Shown here one piece after another: positions 15,824-24,501 of a DNA stretch of 64,000 nucleotides; positions within the stretch are counted from its first letter, which is position 1; each line of letters starts with the position of its first letter. The stretch is taken from positions 5,580,001 through 5,644,000 of the forward strand of contig NC_013595.1 in the NCBI RefSeq assembly GCF_000024865.1, read 5' to 3'. The position numbers and the translations under genes are program-made. The notes beneath the pieces were generated by a model that saw only the letters and a list, made by a program, of their open reading frames with translations, was not told where the DNA came from and ran no database searches. The stretch is from Streptosporangium roseum DSM 43021 (lineage in GTDB: Bacteria > Actinomycetota > Actinomycetes > Streptosporangiales > Streptosporangiaceae).

Positions 15824-16132
15824 TCAGCGGGTACACCGGATGGAGGCACTTCCCCAGTAGTAGCCCGGCCCGAGCCGGGACGAGTCGGCGAACAGCAGCA
15901 CGCACTGCTCGTTGCTGAAGCCCGAGATCAGCGCTTGGCGGCGGGCGTCGTTCTCCGCCTCGCGCTTGGCCTCTTTGGGGCTGTTCTCGAGGGCCATGCC
16001 GTTGAACCCCCGCTCCTCGAGCACGCTCGCCTGTCCCGTCGCGGCCGGAGCGGCGAACGCCGCGGCCGGAGCGAGGACGGCGAGGCCGGTGACCATGGCG
16101 GCGACGACGCCGCGAGCAACGATTGAACGCAT
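15824..16132 (-). CDS. Small secreted two-cysteine protein A
   Basis: The 102-aa product has a Sec signal peptide (RGVVAAMVTGLAVLAPAAAFA, cleavage near AFA-AP at about residue 28) and a short mature part with a charged helix and two cysteines (NEQCVLLF ... SASIRCTR). The C-terminal third is similar to that of the next upstream gene (QC, 20-odd residues, YYWGSAS vs SWFGTAT, ending RCTR vs NCQR), so the two are paralogues. Function unknown. It lies 41 bp downstream of protein B, same strand, in one operon. Confidence 0.75.
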   Translation of the reverse strand: MRSIVARGVVAAMVTGLAVLAPAAAFAAPAATGQASVLEERGFNGMALENSPKEAKREAENDARRQALISGFSNEQCVLLFADSSRLGPGYYWGSASIRCTR

Positions 16133-16173
16133 TCCTGAAGACTCCTTCTGTTCTTTGGTTCCCGTACCGGGGC

Positions 16174-16443
16174 TCAGCGCTGGCAGTTGACTGTCGCGGT
16201 GCCGAACCAGCTGCCCGGAATGTCTCCGGCCCTCGCGCTGGAGTTGCTCACGTAGCACTGCGAGTGCAGGAATCCGGCCCATTCCGCCTTGCTGTAGGCG
16301 TGGTACACCGCGCTGTTCACCGCGCTGGCCTGGCTCGTGCCCTGAGCGGTCGCGGTGAACGAACGAGCTTCCGCCGACGCCGGCCCCGCCACGATCACGA
16401 TCGCGGCGGCGGCCAGTACGGCGGCACCCAGCATCTTCTTCAT
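16174..16443 (-). CDS. Small secreted two-cysteine protein B
   Basis: The 89-aa product has a signal peptide (KKMLGAAVLAAAAIVIVAG, cleavage after ASA near residue 24) and a compact mature domain rich in Ala/Ser with two cysteines (LHSQCYV, VNCQR), likely a disulphide. Paralogous to protein A. GGAGG lies before the ATG. A good promoter (TTGACA at 16515-16510, 17-bp spacer, TAGCTT at 16492-16487) drives it, and its -35 box lies inside the large palindrome shared with the XRE operon. Confidence 0.75.
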   Translation of the reverse strand: MKKMLGAAVLAAAAIVIVAGPASAEARSFTATAQGTSQASAVNSAVYHAYSKAEWAGFLHSQCYVSNSSARAGDIPGSWFGTATVNCQR

Positions 16444-16506
16444 CCGCCTCCTCCCTCATTCATCTCAGCTAATATGATCAAGACACAAGCTAGCCACACA
16501 CCATGG

Positions 16507-16561
16507 CGATGTCAACTGATATGAATGATCTTCTCGTGATCATTCATATCAGTTGACATCG
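16507..16561. promoter_or_regulatory. Perfect 24-bp inverted repeat controlling secreted peptides and XRE operon
   Basis: Bases 16507-16530 are the exact reverse complement of 16538-16561, with a 7-bp spacer (TTCTCGT). Each arm contains TGTCAACTGATATGAATGAT, so each carries a TTGACA facing outward. The minus-strand TTGACA pairs with a good -10 for the secreted-protein genes; the plus-strand TTGACA lies 26 bp before the XRE start with no clear -10 at normal spacing. The site is therefore a likely operator for the XRE protein, able to block both directions. Confidence 0.8.
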
Positions 16562-16584
16562 TCGCCTACCATCCAGAGGCGCAG

Positions 16585-17049
16585 ATGACCGACGAGCAGG
16601 ACCGCGCACCGGTGGCCGGCACGCTCAGCGACCGGATCGACCACCTGTTCCAGGTGGTCCGTCGCCCCAACGGCGAGCAGCACAGCCACGAGGAGGTGGC
16701 CAAGGCCTGCCGGGAGAGCACCGGTGAGACCTTCTCCGCGACCTACCTCTGGCAGCTTCGCACCGGCCGCAGGGACAACCCGACCAAGCGGCACCTGGAA
16801 GCCCTCGCCGCCTTCTTTCAGGTGCCACCCGCGTACTTCTTCGACGACGAACAGGGCGCGGTGATCGCCAAGGAGTTGGAGCTACTCGGTGCGTTGCGCA
16901 ACAGCGCGGTGCGTGATGTGGCACTGCGTGCGGTCAACCTCTCCGAGGAGGGCCTCGGCACGGTCGCTGACATCATCGATGCCATCGAGCGCCGCGAGGC
17001 GCAACAGGGCGGCGCCAGGGAGGCGCACGGTCGCAAGCCGAGGGAGTGA
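16585..17049 (+). CDS. XRE-family DNA-binding protein
   Basis: The 154-aa protein has an N-terminal helix-turn-helix of the long actinobacterial type (SDRIDHLFQVVRR, then HEEVAKACRESTGETFSATYLWQLRTGRR and NPTKRHLEALAAFFQVPPAYFFDD, residues about 13-90) and a helical C-terminal half ending in a disordered tail. This type of regulator is commonly encoded before an ImmA/IrrE-like protein and a MAB_1171c membrane protein, as here. It likely binds the palindrome 24 bp upstream. Confidence 0.85.
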   Translation: MTDEQDRAPVAGTLSDRIDHLFQVVRRPNGEQHSHEEVAKACRESTGETFSATYLWQLRTGRRDNPTKRHLEALAAFFQVPPAYFFDDEQGAVIAKELELLGALRNSAVRDVALRAVNLSEEGLGTVADIIDAIERREAQQGGAREAHGRKPRE

Positions 17050-17558
17050 GGTTGCGGTACGCGCGAAACGCGCTCTGGCGACACTGCGCACAGATCGTGT
17101 CCACTGTGGATATACCGGATCCCTTTGACGTCGCCACGCTCGTCGCCGGGCTTGCCGCCAGAAGAGGCCGGCCCATCGAGCTGATCCCGCTGGCGGCACA
17201 ACCCAGCACGCCGTGCGGCGTGCTCGCGGCGACCGACCGGACCGACTACGTCTTCTACACCTCCGACACCAGCCCCCTGCACCAGGAGCACATCCTGCTG
17301 CACGAGCTGGGCCATCTCTTGTGCGGCCACGTGGGCTCCAGCGGGCTGGACGAGACGGTCTCCTCGGTGCTCATGCCGAACCTTCCGGTCGAACTCGTAC
17401 GGCGGGTGCTGGGCCGCACGACCTACGCCGAACAACAGGAGCAGGAGGCGGAGATGGTCGCTTCGCTGATCATGCACAAGGCCCGCCGCGGCGTGCCCGC
17501 CGAACCGGTGAGCAGCGAACTGGAACGCCTGCACTCGGCGTTCGGTCCCGGTGACTGA
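17046..17558 (+). CDS. ImmA/IrrE-type metalloprotease-like protein
   Basis: The 170-aa protein has the zinc motif HELGH (residues 86-90) preceded by HQEHILL, and a downstream EQEAEMVASLIM helix that supplies the third ligand (Glu), the arrangement of ImmA/IrrE peptidases. Such enzymes cleave partner XRE repressors to induce genes; cleavage of the upstream XRE protein is a reasonable prediction. The GTG start overlaps the XRE stop (GTGA), and its 3' end overlaps the next gene by 8 bp. Confidence 0.88.
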   Translation: MRLRYARNALWRHCAQIVSTVDIPDPFDVATLVAGLAARRGRPIELIPLAAQPSTPCGVLAATDRTDYVFYTSDTSPLHQEHILLHELGHLLCGHVGSSGLDETVSSVLMPNLPVELVRRVLGRTTYAEQQEQEAEMVASLIMHKARRGVPAEPVSSELERLHSAFGPGD

Positions 17559-18729
17559 GGTGATCAGCTATTTCGCGGCCGGGCTGCTGGTGCTGATCAG
17601 CGCGGGCAAGCTGGCCACCGCGCGGCGCATCCCGTTGAGCCCCGGTATGCGATACCTGCTGGGGTTCTTCCTGAGCATGGCGGCAGCGCTGGCGGTCTCG
17701 GCCGAACCTACCGTGCGATTGCTGCTTGCCCATGACCTGCCCACGGTGGCTCTGGTGTGCCGGCTGGTGAGCAACGCGTTGCAGATACTGGCTGTGCACT
17801 TCCTGATGCGGCTGGCCCGCGCCACCCGGACCCCCGTACCGCGCACCCGGTTGTGGCCGCTGGTGCTGTGCTGGGTGCTGATGACGGTGTGCTTCGTCGA
17901 CGTGGTGCTGCATGTCGATCAGTTCGACGCTCCCGGTTTCGGCTGGCGGTTCAGTGCCGTCGGGTACCAGATGGTGCTGGTCGGATACGCGGTCGGCTGC
18001 CTCATGACGTTCATGCGAGTGCTCACCCGGCATGCCCGGCAGTGCCCGCGCGGCAGCTTCCGCACCGGACTGCAGGTGATCGTGACAGCCTCGGCGGTGA
18101 CCGTGGTGTGGGGCCTGTACTCCGGCCTTCCCACGCTCTGGCTGTCGGTGACCGGCCTGTCCGGTGACGACTTCCTGCCGGTCGGCCGGATAATCGGGCT
18201 GACAGCGATGGCGCTGTGGGTCGCGGGCGCGGTGGTGACCACCTGGCAGGGCATGGTGGAGCGACCGCTGCGGTGGCTGACGGCCCGGCGTGACGTCCGC
18301 GCGGTAACGCCGCTGTGGTCGGTGTTGGTGGCCGCGCTACCCAGGATCGCGTTGCCGCCGACTGCCCGCTGTGGCGCGGAGTTCGCGCTGTATCGCAAGC
18401 TGATCGAGATCCGGGACGGACTGCTGGCCCTGCGCCAGCATGTGCCGCCCGAACTGGCGGACTGGGTGCGCGAGTCGGCCTGCCGGCACGCCGCCGCCGA
18501 CGACGAGCCGACCGTGGCGGCCGCCGGGCTGGCCGCCGCGCTGGTGGCCCAGAAGTCCGGGCGCAGTTGGCCGCAACCGCCCGCCGCGCGCACCTCCTCG
18601 GTACCCAGCATCGATGCGGAGACGGCCTGGCTGCGCGCGGTGTCGGTGGCATTCACCAGCTCACCGGTGGTGGACGAGGTCCGGAAACGGGCCCGCGCGA
18701 CCTACCCGGCGCCCGCCGAAGCGGCCTGA
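17551..18729 (+). CDS. MAB_1171c-type membrane protein
   Basis: The 392-aa protein has about seven hydrophobic segments in residues 1-240 (ISYFAAGLLVLISAG, LLGFFLSMAAALAVSA, LWPLVLCWVLMTVCFVDVVL and others) and a soluble C-terminal domain with WSVLVAALPRIALPP and LYRKLIEIRDGLLALR, the signature region of the MAB_1171c 'putative transporter' family. Its partners (XRE, ImmA/IrrE) suggest a membrane sensor or exporter in the same circuit. GTG start at 17551 overlaps the previous gene. Confidence 0.8.
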   Translation: MTEVISYFAAGLLVLISAGKLATARRIPLSPGMRYLLGFFLSMAAALAVSAEPTVRLLLAHDLPTVALVCRLVSNALQILAVHFLMRLARATRTPVPRTRLWPLVLCWVLMTVCFVDVVLHVDQFDAPGFGWRFSAVGYQMVLVGYAVGCLMTFMRVLTRHARQCPRGSFRTGLQVIVTASAVTVVWGLYSGLPTLWLSVTGLSGDDFLPVGRIIGLTAMALWVAGAVVTTWQGMVERPLRWLTARRDVRAVTPLWSVLVAALPRIALPPTARCGAEFALYRKLIEIRDGLLALRQHVPPELADWVRESACRHAAADDEPTVAAAGLAAALVAQKSGRSWPQPPAARTSSVPSIDAETAWLRAVSVAFTSSPVVDEVRKRARATYPAPAEAA

Positions 18730-18874
18730 ACACCGTCATGCCCTGGACGACCTGCGACAGCTCGCCGAAGCACCGCGCATCATTCCGCCCCCAAGGCAGT
18801 CGGGGGATGTATCGGTTCGGCGTCCTCCGGCCTCATCTGCAACCAGGTGTACCGACCGCAGAGGTTGAGTACAC

Positions 18875-20410
18875 CTAGCGCAGCTCGCGTTTGAGGATCT
18901 TGCCGGTCGCCGTCATCGGCAGGTTCTCGCGGAACTCGACGATCCGCGGGTACTTGTAGGCCGCCATGTTCGCCTTGCACCAGGCGATGAGCTCGCTCTC
19001 GCTCGCCGTCGCGCCGGGCGCAGGGATGACGTAGGCCTTGATCTCCTCGCCGTGCGAGTCGTGGGGCACGCCGACCACCGCCACCAGCGAGACCGCCGGG
19101 TGCGTCATCAGCACCTCCTCCAGCTCGCGCGGGTAGACGTTGAAGCCGCCCCGGATGATCATGTCCTTCGTGCGGTCGATGATGGTGTAGTAGCCGTCCT
19201 CGTCGCAGGTGGCGATGTCACCGGTGCGGAACCAGCCGTCCCGCATGACCTCCTCGGTGGCCTCGGGCCGCCCGTAGTAGCCCTTCATGACGTTGTGCCC
19301 GCGGATGGCGATCTCGCCGGAACCCTCACCCTCAATGGTGTTCCAGCCGTCGTCCACCAGCCGCATCTGCACGCCCCAGACGGGGAAGCCGATGGTGCCG
19401 GGCTTGGTGGGCCTGCCGAGCTGGTTGAAGCTGGCCACCGGGGAGGTCTCCGACAGCCCGTAGCCCTCCAGGATCGGGATGCCGAAGGTGCCCTCGAAGT
19501 CCTTGAGCACCTCGACCGGGCAGGCGGCCCCACCCGCCACCGCCACCCGCAGCGTCGAGGGCGCCTCGTCCCCGTCGGCGTGGATCTTCGACAGCAGCGC
19601 CCAGAACATCGTCGGCACCCCGGCGAACATGGTCACCTTCTCCTCGCGCATGAGCTTCAGCGTCTCGCCGGACTCGAAGCGTGGCTGGAGCACGAGGGTG
19701 GCGCGGCGGCGCACGCTCACGTTCATGACCGCGGTCTGGCCGAAGGAGTGGAAGAGCGGCAGCACCGCGAGTGAGACGTCGCCGCGGGGATCGGCGGGGA
19801 ACATCTCGTCGCTGACGATGGTGTTGGTCAGCATGTTCATGTGGGTCAGCACGGCGCCCTTGGGCCGGCCGGTGGTGCCGGAGGTGTAGAGGATGGCTGC
19901 GGTGTCGTCCGGCTCGGTCTGTACTGTCTCGAACTCCCCGGACATGCCGTCCAGCGCCGCCCAGAACGACTCACCGTACTCCGACTCGGTGGCCAGCGGC
20001 GTGGCGGGCAGGACGAAGAAGAGCTCGCAGCCCTCGGCGGCGTCGAAGGCCTCCCGACCGCGCGCGCCCATGGGCAGCTCAGGGGAGCCCTCGAAGCAGA
20101 AGAGCGCCTTGGTGTCGCTGTCGGTCAGGTGGTAGGTGATCTCGCGCGGCTGCAGCAGCACGTTGAGCGGGACGACGGTCGCCCCGGCCTTGAGGATGCC
20201 GAAGTAGACGAAGGGGAAGTAGGGCAGGTTCGGGCAGAGCAGCGCGACCTTGTCGCCCTTGCCGATCCCCCGGGCCACCAGGAGGTTGGCCACCTGGTTC
20301 GCGACGGAGTCCACCATGGAGTACGGCAGGCGCAGGTCGCCGAAGACCAGGGCGGTGCGGTCTGGAGTATTACGGGCGCTGTCTTCCAGAATGATCGACA
20401 GATTGAGCAT
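18875..20410 (-). CDS. Long-chain acyl-CoA synthetase (AMP-binding)
   Basis: The 511-aa adenylate-forming enzyme has the phosphate loop YTSGTTGRPKG, GYGLSETSP, the hinge region YYTIIDRTKDMIIRGGFNVY and the catalytic C-terminal Lys in TATGKILKREL. Length and FNVYPREVE-type motif match medium/long-chain fatty acid CoA ligases. It activates a carboxylate to the CoA thioester through an acyl-AMP. ATG at 20410 is preferred over a longer start 12 codons upstream because AAAGGG precedes it. No pathway partner is adjacent. Confidence 0.92.
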   Translation of the reverse strand: MLNLSIILEDSARNTPDRTALVFGDLRLPYSMVDSVANQVANLLVARGIGKGDKVALLCPNLPYFPFVYFGILKAGATVVPLNVLLQPREITYHLTDSDTKALFCFEGSPELPMGARGREAFDAAEGCELFFVLPATPLATESEYGESFWAALDGMSGEFETVQTEPDDTAAILYTSGTTGRPKGAVLTHMNMLTNTIVSDEMFPADPRGDVSLAVLPLFHSFGQTAVMNVSVRRRATLVLQPRFESGETLKLMREEKVTMFAGVPTMFWALLSKIHADGDEAPSTLRVAVAGGAACPVEVLKDFEGTFGIPILEGYGLSETSPVASFNQLGRPTKPGTIGFPVWGVQMRLVDDGWNTIEGEGSGEIAIRGHNVMKGYYGRPEATEEVMRDGWFRTGDIATCDEDGYYTIIDRTKDMIIRGGFNVYPRELEEVLMTHPAVSLVAVVGVPHDSHGEEIKAYVIPAPGATASESELIAWCKANMAAYKYPRIVEFRENLPMTATGKILKRELR

Positions 20411-20652
20411 CGCGACCCTTTCCTCGAAATGTGGGACGTGCCACACGTCACGCCGAATCCCCTACCGACTGCCAGGCAAAGAAAGTCGCGAAAGCGCATG
20501 GACGGCTGCCCCCGCCCGCCGCCCACCACTCATCACGAGCTACGCCCTGTCCCGGAGGGTTCGGATACCTGCCCTGGCTGCGGTTCGGGGGACATTCGTA
20601 CCTCCCAATGATGCGGCGCCGATGCGGTCAGGGCTTGTACAAACGTGTCGAT

Positions 20653-21462
20653 TCAGGGCAGCCAGTCGATGGCGGCGGCCAGCGTGGAGGGCGCGGTCCC
20701 GAAGTTGCGTCTGAAGACCCGGGTGAAATGTGACCCGTCGGTGAATCCGGCGCTGTGGGCGGCCATCGTCAACGTCTCTCCTGCGGCCACCAGCCTGATC
20801 GCGTGCTGAATGCGCTGCCAGCGCACATAGGGCCGCAGTGGAATCCCTACATGTGCGCTGAACAGATGCGCCAACCGGCTCGGAGACAGGTGCACCGCGG
20901 CCGCAACCACGTCCAGACGCACCGGCCCCCCGATCAGGAGGGTGGGGATCACGGCTATCGCCATCTCCACCGCCGGGTGGATCGGGATCACTTCGGCACC
21001 ACGGTGGCCCGTCCAGTCCTCGACGATCTTCAGGGCAGCCGCGGCCTCGAAGGAGTGTTCATGGCCGTTCGAGGGTTCCGTGAACGTGAGTGGTGCCGCC
21101 ACCTGGCGGTGTCTCGGGCTCGGGCCGGCGTGCGCGAGGTGGGGGAAGGGTGGACTCCAGGTCGAGGCGTCGGCCCCCGCACCCGAATGGGCGAGAAGGG
21201 AACGGCCTGGCGAGCTGCCGGGGTCGAGTTGAGCCAGCAGGGCCCCGCGAGCTCCCGCGAGTACGGCGTGGCCGGTGTCGGGGGGAATGACCGCGGCCCG
21301 GGTGGTCAGCCTCCGGCCATGAGCGTCGGCCATGGTGAAGGGCTCTGCGGAGACGATCAGGTGGACCGCATGGTGTGCGTGCAGCTGGGTCGTACCGATG
21401 GTTCCGCCGTACAGCAGGACGCCAGGGCGGAGTAAGCACCAGCCACGCCAGAGATGCGACAT
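20653..21462 (-). CDS. AraC-family transcriptional regulator
   Basis: The 269-aa regulator has a small N-terminal sensor (HAHHAVHLIVSAEPFTM, a cupin-like strand region) and two C-terminal helix-turn-helices (VRLDVVAAAVHLSPSRLAHLF and ETLTMAAHSAGFTDGSHFTRVFRRNFG). AGGAGG lies before the ATG at 21462. The 240 bp between this gene and the acyl-CoA synthetase hold nothing I can name. Confidence 0.88.
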   Translation of the reverse strand: MSHLWRGWCLLRPGVLLYGGTIGTTQLHAHHAVHLIVSAEPFTMADAHGRRLTTRAAVIPPDTGHAVLAGARGALLAQLDPGSSPGRSLLAHSGAGADASTWSPPFPHLAHAGPSPRHRQVAAPLTFTEPSNGHEHSFEAAAALKIVEDWTGHRGAEVIPIHPAVEMAIAVIPTLLIGGPVRLDVVAAAVHLSPSRLAHLFSAHVGIPLRPYVRWQRIQHAIRLVAAGETLTMAAHSAGFTDGSHFTRVFRRNFGTAPSTLAAAIDWLP

Positions 21463-21748
21463 CACGCCTCCTTCTCCGGATGAGTCTGTCTCAACCTCTG
21501 ATCGTCATGGCTGCAGCCCTTTTCGTGAAGGTGCTGATCTCGGACTCCGCTCAACGGCACCGGAGCATCGGGAGCACCGGGCCGTCATGGCGGCCGCCCG
21601 GCCGGCCCGCCGACCGGGCGGCGTGTACGTCACGGCGGGCGTCCTGCTCGGCATCGGCGTCCCGCTGCGGCCGGTCAACCGGGCCTTCACCCGCCACCGG
21701 CGGCAGGAGGCCGCCTGCATCCGGCGGTCCGTGCCGTACAGGGACTCC

Positions 21749-21861
21749 TTCCCGTACGGCACGGCAGCTCTTCCCGCAGGGGCACGGCACCCCTTCCCGC
21801 AGGGGCACGGCACCCCTTCCCGCAGGGGCACGGCACCCCTTCCCGCCGGGGCAGGGCGACG
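21749..21861. repeat. 23-bp tandem hairpin repeats
   Basis: Three identical 23-bp units lie at 21771-21793, 21794-21816 and 21817-21839 (unit begins TTCCCGCAGGGGCACGGCAC), followed by a partial unit to about 21861 and preceded by a degenerate one at 21749-21770. CCCC and GGGG across unit junctions can form a small hairpin in each. They sit directly after the 3' end of the DrrAB-type operon, so a role in termination or mRNA stability is possible. The rest of 21463-21875 shows no gene. Confidence 0.8.
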
Positions 21862-21875
21862 CCGCTTTTCCACGG

Positions 21876-22658
21876 TCAGCGGCTCAGCCGCCGGTAGGCG
21901 CGGGCCGACAGCGGCAGGAACACCAGCGTGATCGCCGCGGGCCAGGCGACGGCCAGCAGCACGGCGTGCTGCGCCGCCCACGACTCGCCCGCGAAGCCCG
22001 GATTGCCGAACAACTGGCGGCAGGCGGCGACCGTGGCCGACAGCGGGTTCCACTCGGCGAGCGCGCCCATCCAGCCCGGCATCTGCGCGGGAGAGACGAA
22101 CGTGTTGGCGACCATGGTGAGCGGAAGCATGATCATCCACGAGGCGCTCGCCGCCTCGGGGGTGAGCTTCAGCCCGGCGAAGATGCCCACCCAGATGAGC
22201 GAGAAGCGCAGGAGCAGCAGCAGGCCCATCGCGGCCAGCGCGTTCAGGGGGCCGTTGTTCCAGCTCCAGCCCACTGCCATGCCACAGGCGACGAGGATCG
22301 TCAGCTCCAGCGTCGAGCTGACCATGTCGGAGATGGCCCTGCCGAGCACCACCCCCGTCTGCGAGACCGGCATCGAGCGGTACCTGTCGGTGACGCCCCT
22401 GGAGGCCGCCGTGGTGACGACGATCAGCGTGGTCGTGATGCCGACGGCCATCGTCTGGCCGAACATGCCGGGCATCAGGTACTCCCGGTAGTTCTCGCCC
22501 GCGCCCGCGACGGCCATCGCGCTGCCGAAGACGTAGCCGAACAGCAGCACCATCACGATCGGGTACAGCAGTCCCGACAGGATGGCGGCGGGGTTGCGCA
22601 CCCAGTGCAGCAGGTGCGCCCTGGCGATCACCCAGCCGTCGGAGAGCACGTGGGTCAT
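21876..22658 (-). CDS. ABC-2 type exporter permease (DrrB-like)
   Basis: The 260-aa membrane protein has six predicted helices (PAAILSGLLYPIVMVLLFGYVF, TMAVGITTTLIVVTTAA, LELTILVACGMAVG, LLLLLRFSLIWVGIFAG and others) and the ABC-2 signature near SRGVTDRYRSMPVS and NTFVSPAQMPGW. It pairs with the ATPase encoded just upstream; the start overlaps its stop (ATGA). Such DrrAB-type pumps export lipophilic drugs or natural products. Confidence 0.9.
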   Translation of the reverse strand: MTHVLSDGWVIARAHLLHWVRNPAAILSGLLYPIVMVLLFGYVFGSAMAVAGAGENYREYLMPGMFGQTMAVGITTTLIVVTTAASRGVTDRYRSMPVSQTGVVLGRAISDMVSSTLELTILVACGMAVGWSWNNGPLNALAAMGLLLLLRFSLIWVGIFAGLKLTPEAASASWMIMLPLTMVANTFVSPAQMPGWMGALAEWNPLSATVAACRQLFGNPGFAGESWAAQHAVLLAVAWPAAITLVFLPLSARAYRRLSR

Positions 22659-23581
22659 GCCGTCACCTTCAGGAACACCTCGTCGAGCGTCGGACGGCGC
22701 AGGGCCACGTCCTCGACCTCGATCCCCTTGGCCTCCAGTTCGCGCATGACCTGCCCGAGGGCGTGCATACGGTCGGTAACCGGCGCGGTCAGCCTGCGGG
22801 CGTCGGGGTCGGCCACCGGCGGGCCGAACGCGGCGAGGACGTCGCCCGCCTCCCGAAGGTCCCGCTGGTCGCGCAGCACCAGATCGAGCCGGTCGCCGCC
22901 GATCGAGGACTTCAGCCGCTCGGGAGTGTCGTCGGCGATCACCCTGCCCTCACGCAGCACCGCGATCTGGTCGGCGAGCTGGTCGGCCTCGTCCAGGTAC
23001 TGGGTGGTCAGCAGCACCGTGCTGCCGTTCGTGACCAGGGTGCGGACGGCCTGCCACACCTCGTTGCGGTTGCGGGGGTCGAGACCCGTCGTCGGCTCGT
23101 CGAGGAAGAGCACGCGGGGTGCCTGGATGAAGGTGGCGGCCAGGTCGAGGCGGCGGCGCATCCCGCCGGAGTAGTGCTTGATCCGCTTGCCCGCGGCCTC
23201 GGTGAGCCCGAACTGTTCCAGCAATTCGTCGGCCCTGCGCGCGGCCCGTTTGGCGTCCAGGTGGTAGAGCCTGCCCCACATCACCAGGTTTTCCCTGCCG
23301 GTGAGGATCTCGTCGACGGCGGGCTCCTGCGAGGCCAGGCCGATGACCTGGCGGACCTTCGCCGCCTGGGCGGCCACGTCGAGGCCGGCGACGGTCGCCC
23401 TGCCGCCGTCGGCTCGCAGCAGCGTGGCCAGGATGCGCACGGCGGTGGTCTTGCCCGCGCCGTTGGGGCCGAGCAGCCCGCAGACCGTCCCTTCCCGCAC
23501 GGCGAGGTCGAACCCGTGGAGTGCGTGGGCGCCGCCGAAGCGCTTGACGAGCCCTTCGGCGACGACTGAATAGGAGTTCAT
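22655..23581 (-). CDS. ABC exporter ATPase (DrrA-like)
   Basis: The 308-aa ATPase has Walker A GPNGAGKTT, the DrrA-type signature YSGGMRRRLDLA, Walker B VLFLDEPTTGLDP, and the C-terminal extension ending RRPTLDEVFLKVTA, characteristic of the DrrA family. ATG at 23581 is chosen because a promoter (TTGACT, 17-bp spacer, CATTCT) and TetR-type palindrome lie just upstream; a longer start at 23602 would fall inside that palindrome. Confidence 0.93.
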   Translation of the reverse strand: MNSYSVVAEGLVKRFGGAHALHGFDLAVREGTVCGLLGPNGAGKTTAVRILATLLRADGGRATVAGLDVAAQAAKVRQVIGLASQEPAVDEILTGRENLVMWGRLYHLDAKRAARRADELLEQFGLTEAAGKRIKHYSGGMRRRLDLAATFIQAPRVLFLDEPTTGLDPRNRNEVWQAVRTLVTNGSTVLLTTQYLDEADQLADQIAVLREGRVIADDTPERLKSSIGGDRLDLVLRDQRDLREAGDVLAAFGPPVADPDARRLTAPVTDRMHALGQVMRELEAKGIEVEDVALRRPTLDEVFLKVTA

Positions 23582-23591
23582 TGCTTCAGAA

Positions 23592-23609
23592 TGGGACATC
23601 AATGTCCCA
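23592..23609. promoter_or_regulatory. TetR operator over the drrAB promoter
   Basis: TGGGACAT and ATGTCCCA are perfectly inverted around CA. The site fills the spacer of a TTGACT/CATTCT promoter reading toward the ABC genes and is 30 bp from the TetR start, so one dimer pair could repress both directions. Confidence 0.75.
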
Positions 23610-23638
23610 AAGTCAAACGTTCATGTTAGAGTTTGGGA

Positions 23639-24208
23639 GTGAGTAGCTCCACGTCCGAGTCCGGGACCCGTAGCCGCACCCGCCGCGCGATCCTGGCGGC
23701 GGCTGCCTCGACGCTCGCCCGCGACCGTAAGGCGACCTTGGCCGACATAGCCGAGGCCGCCCAGGTCGGGCGCAGCACGCTGCACCGCTACTTCGCCGAC
23801 AGGAACGAGCTGATGGCGGCGGCGATCGTCGACTCCTTCCGCGCGGTGGAGGACGCGGTCCGCGAGGCCGCGATCGACCAGGGGCCCGCCCTGGAGGCCA
23901 TGCGCCGCCTGCTCACCGCCATGGTCGACGTCGGCGACCGGCTGGCGTTCCTGTTCGGCGACCCGCGCGTGCTGGAGGAGTTCACCGACTGCTTCGAGCC
24001 CGACATGTCGGTGCCGACCACGACCGGCCTGATCAGGCGCGGCCAGGAAGAGGGCGTCTTCGACCTCACGTCCAGCCCCGAGTGGATCCAGCGCGTCATC
24101 TGGGCGGTGACCTACACCGGCTGGGAGGCGGCGGAGAAGGGAGAGCTGCCACGCCACGGCGTCGCCGCCACGGTGATCCGCACCTTCGAGAACGGAATGG
24201 TGATATGA
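23639..24208 (+). CDS. TetR-family repressor of the DrrAB-like pump
   Basis: The 189-aa regulator has a TetR helix-turn-helix (TRRAILAAAASTLA, then ATLADIAEAAQVGRSTLHRYF) and an all-helical ligand domain. The GTG start at 23639 lies 6 nt after a TAGAGT hexamer, compatible with a leaderless transcript. It is divergent from the exporter genes with a palindrome between, the standard layout of a substrate-responsive pump repressor. Confidence 0.88.
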   Translation: MSSSTSESGTRSRTRRAILAAAASTLARDRKATLADIAEAAQVGRSTLHRYFADRNELMAAAIVDSFRAVEDAVREAAIDQGPALEAMRRLLTAMVDVGDRLAFLFGDPRVLEEFTDCFEPDMSVPTTTGLIRRGQEEGVFDLTSSPEWIQRVIWAVTYTGWEAAEKGELPRHGVAATVIRTFENGMVI

Positions 24209-24501
24209 GGATCTTGGTCCCGTAGGCCGACCACTGGTCGGACACGTGCGTATGGGTCGACAGGCCCCTGCCGCCGTGGATGGTCATGTCGCGAGCGGTG
24301 GTGGACTTGCCGAGCACACGTACCCGCCGCCTGCCGCTCTCGCCGGCAATCGCCGCGGCGTTCCCGCTGTTCCGACCGCCCCGGTGCCGCCTGGTGACGG
24401 CGCCCGCTGCCGGGGTACCCGCCACGCGGTGAACGCCGAGACCTCCACGGCCGGACCGATCACGATGCGGCCCAGTGCGCCGCGCACCGGTAGCCGGCTT
24501 G

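Noticed and set aside
21749..21861. CRISPR-like array
   Set aside because: Units are directly adjacent 23-bp repeats without spacers, and no Cas genes are seen.
24209..24340. Minus-strand peptide with DMTIHGGRGLSTHTHVSDQW
   Set aside because: Looks protein-like but I cannot link it to a family, and it has no start or neighbours to support a gene; probably a relic.
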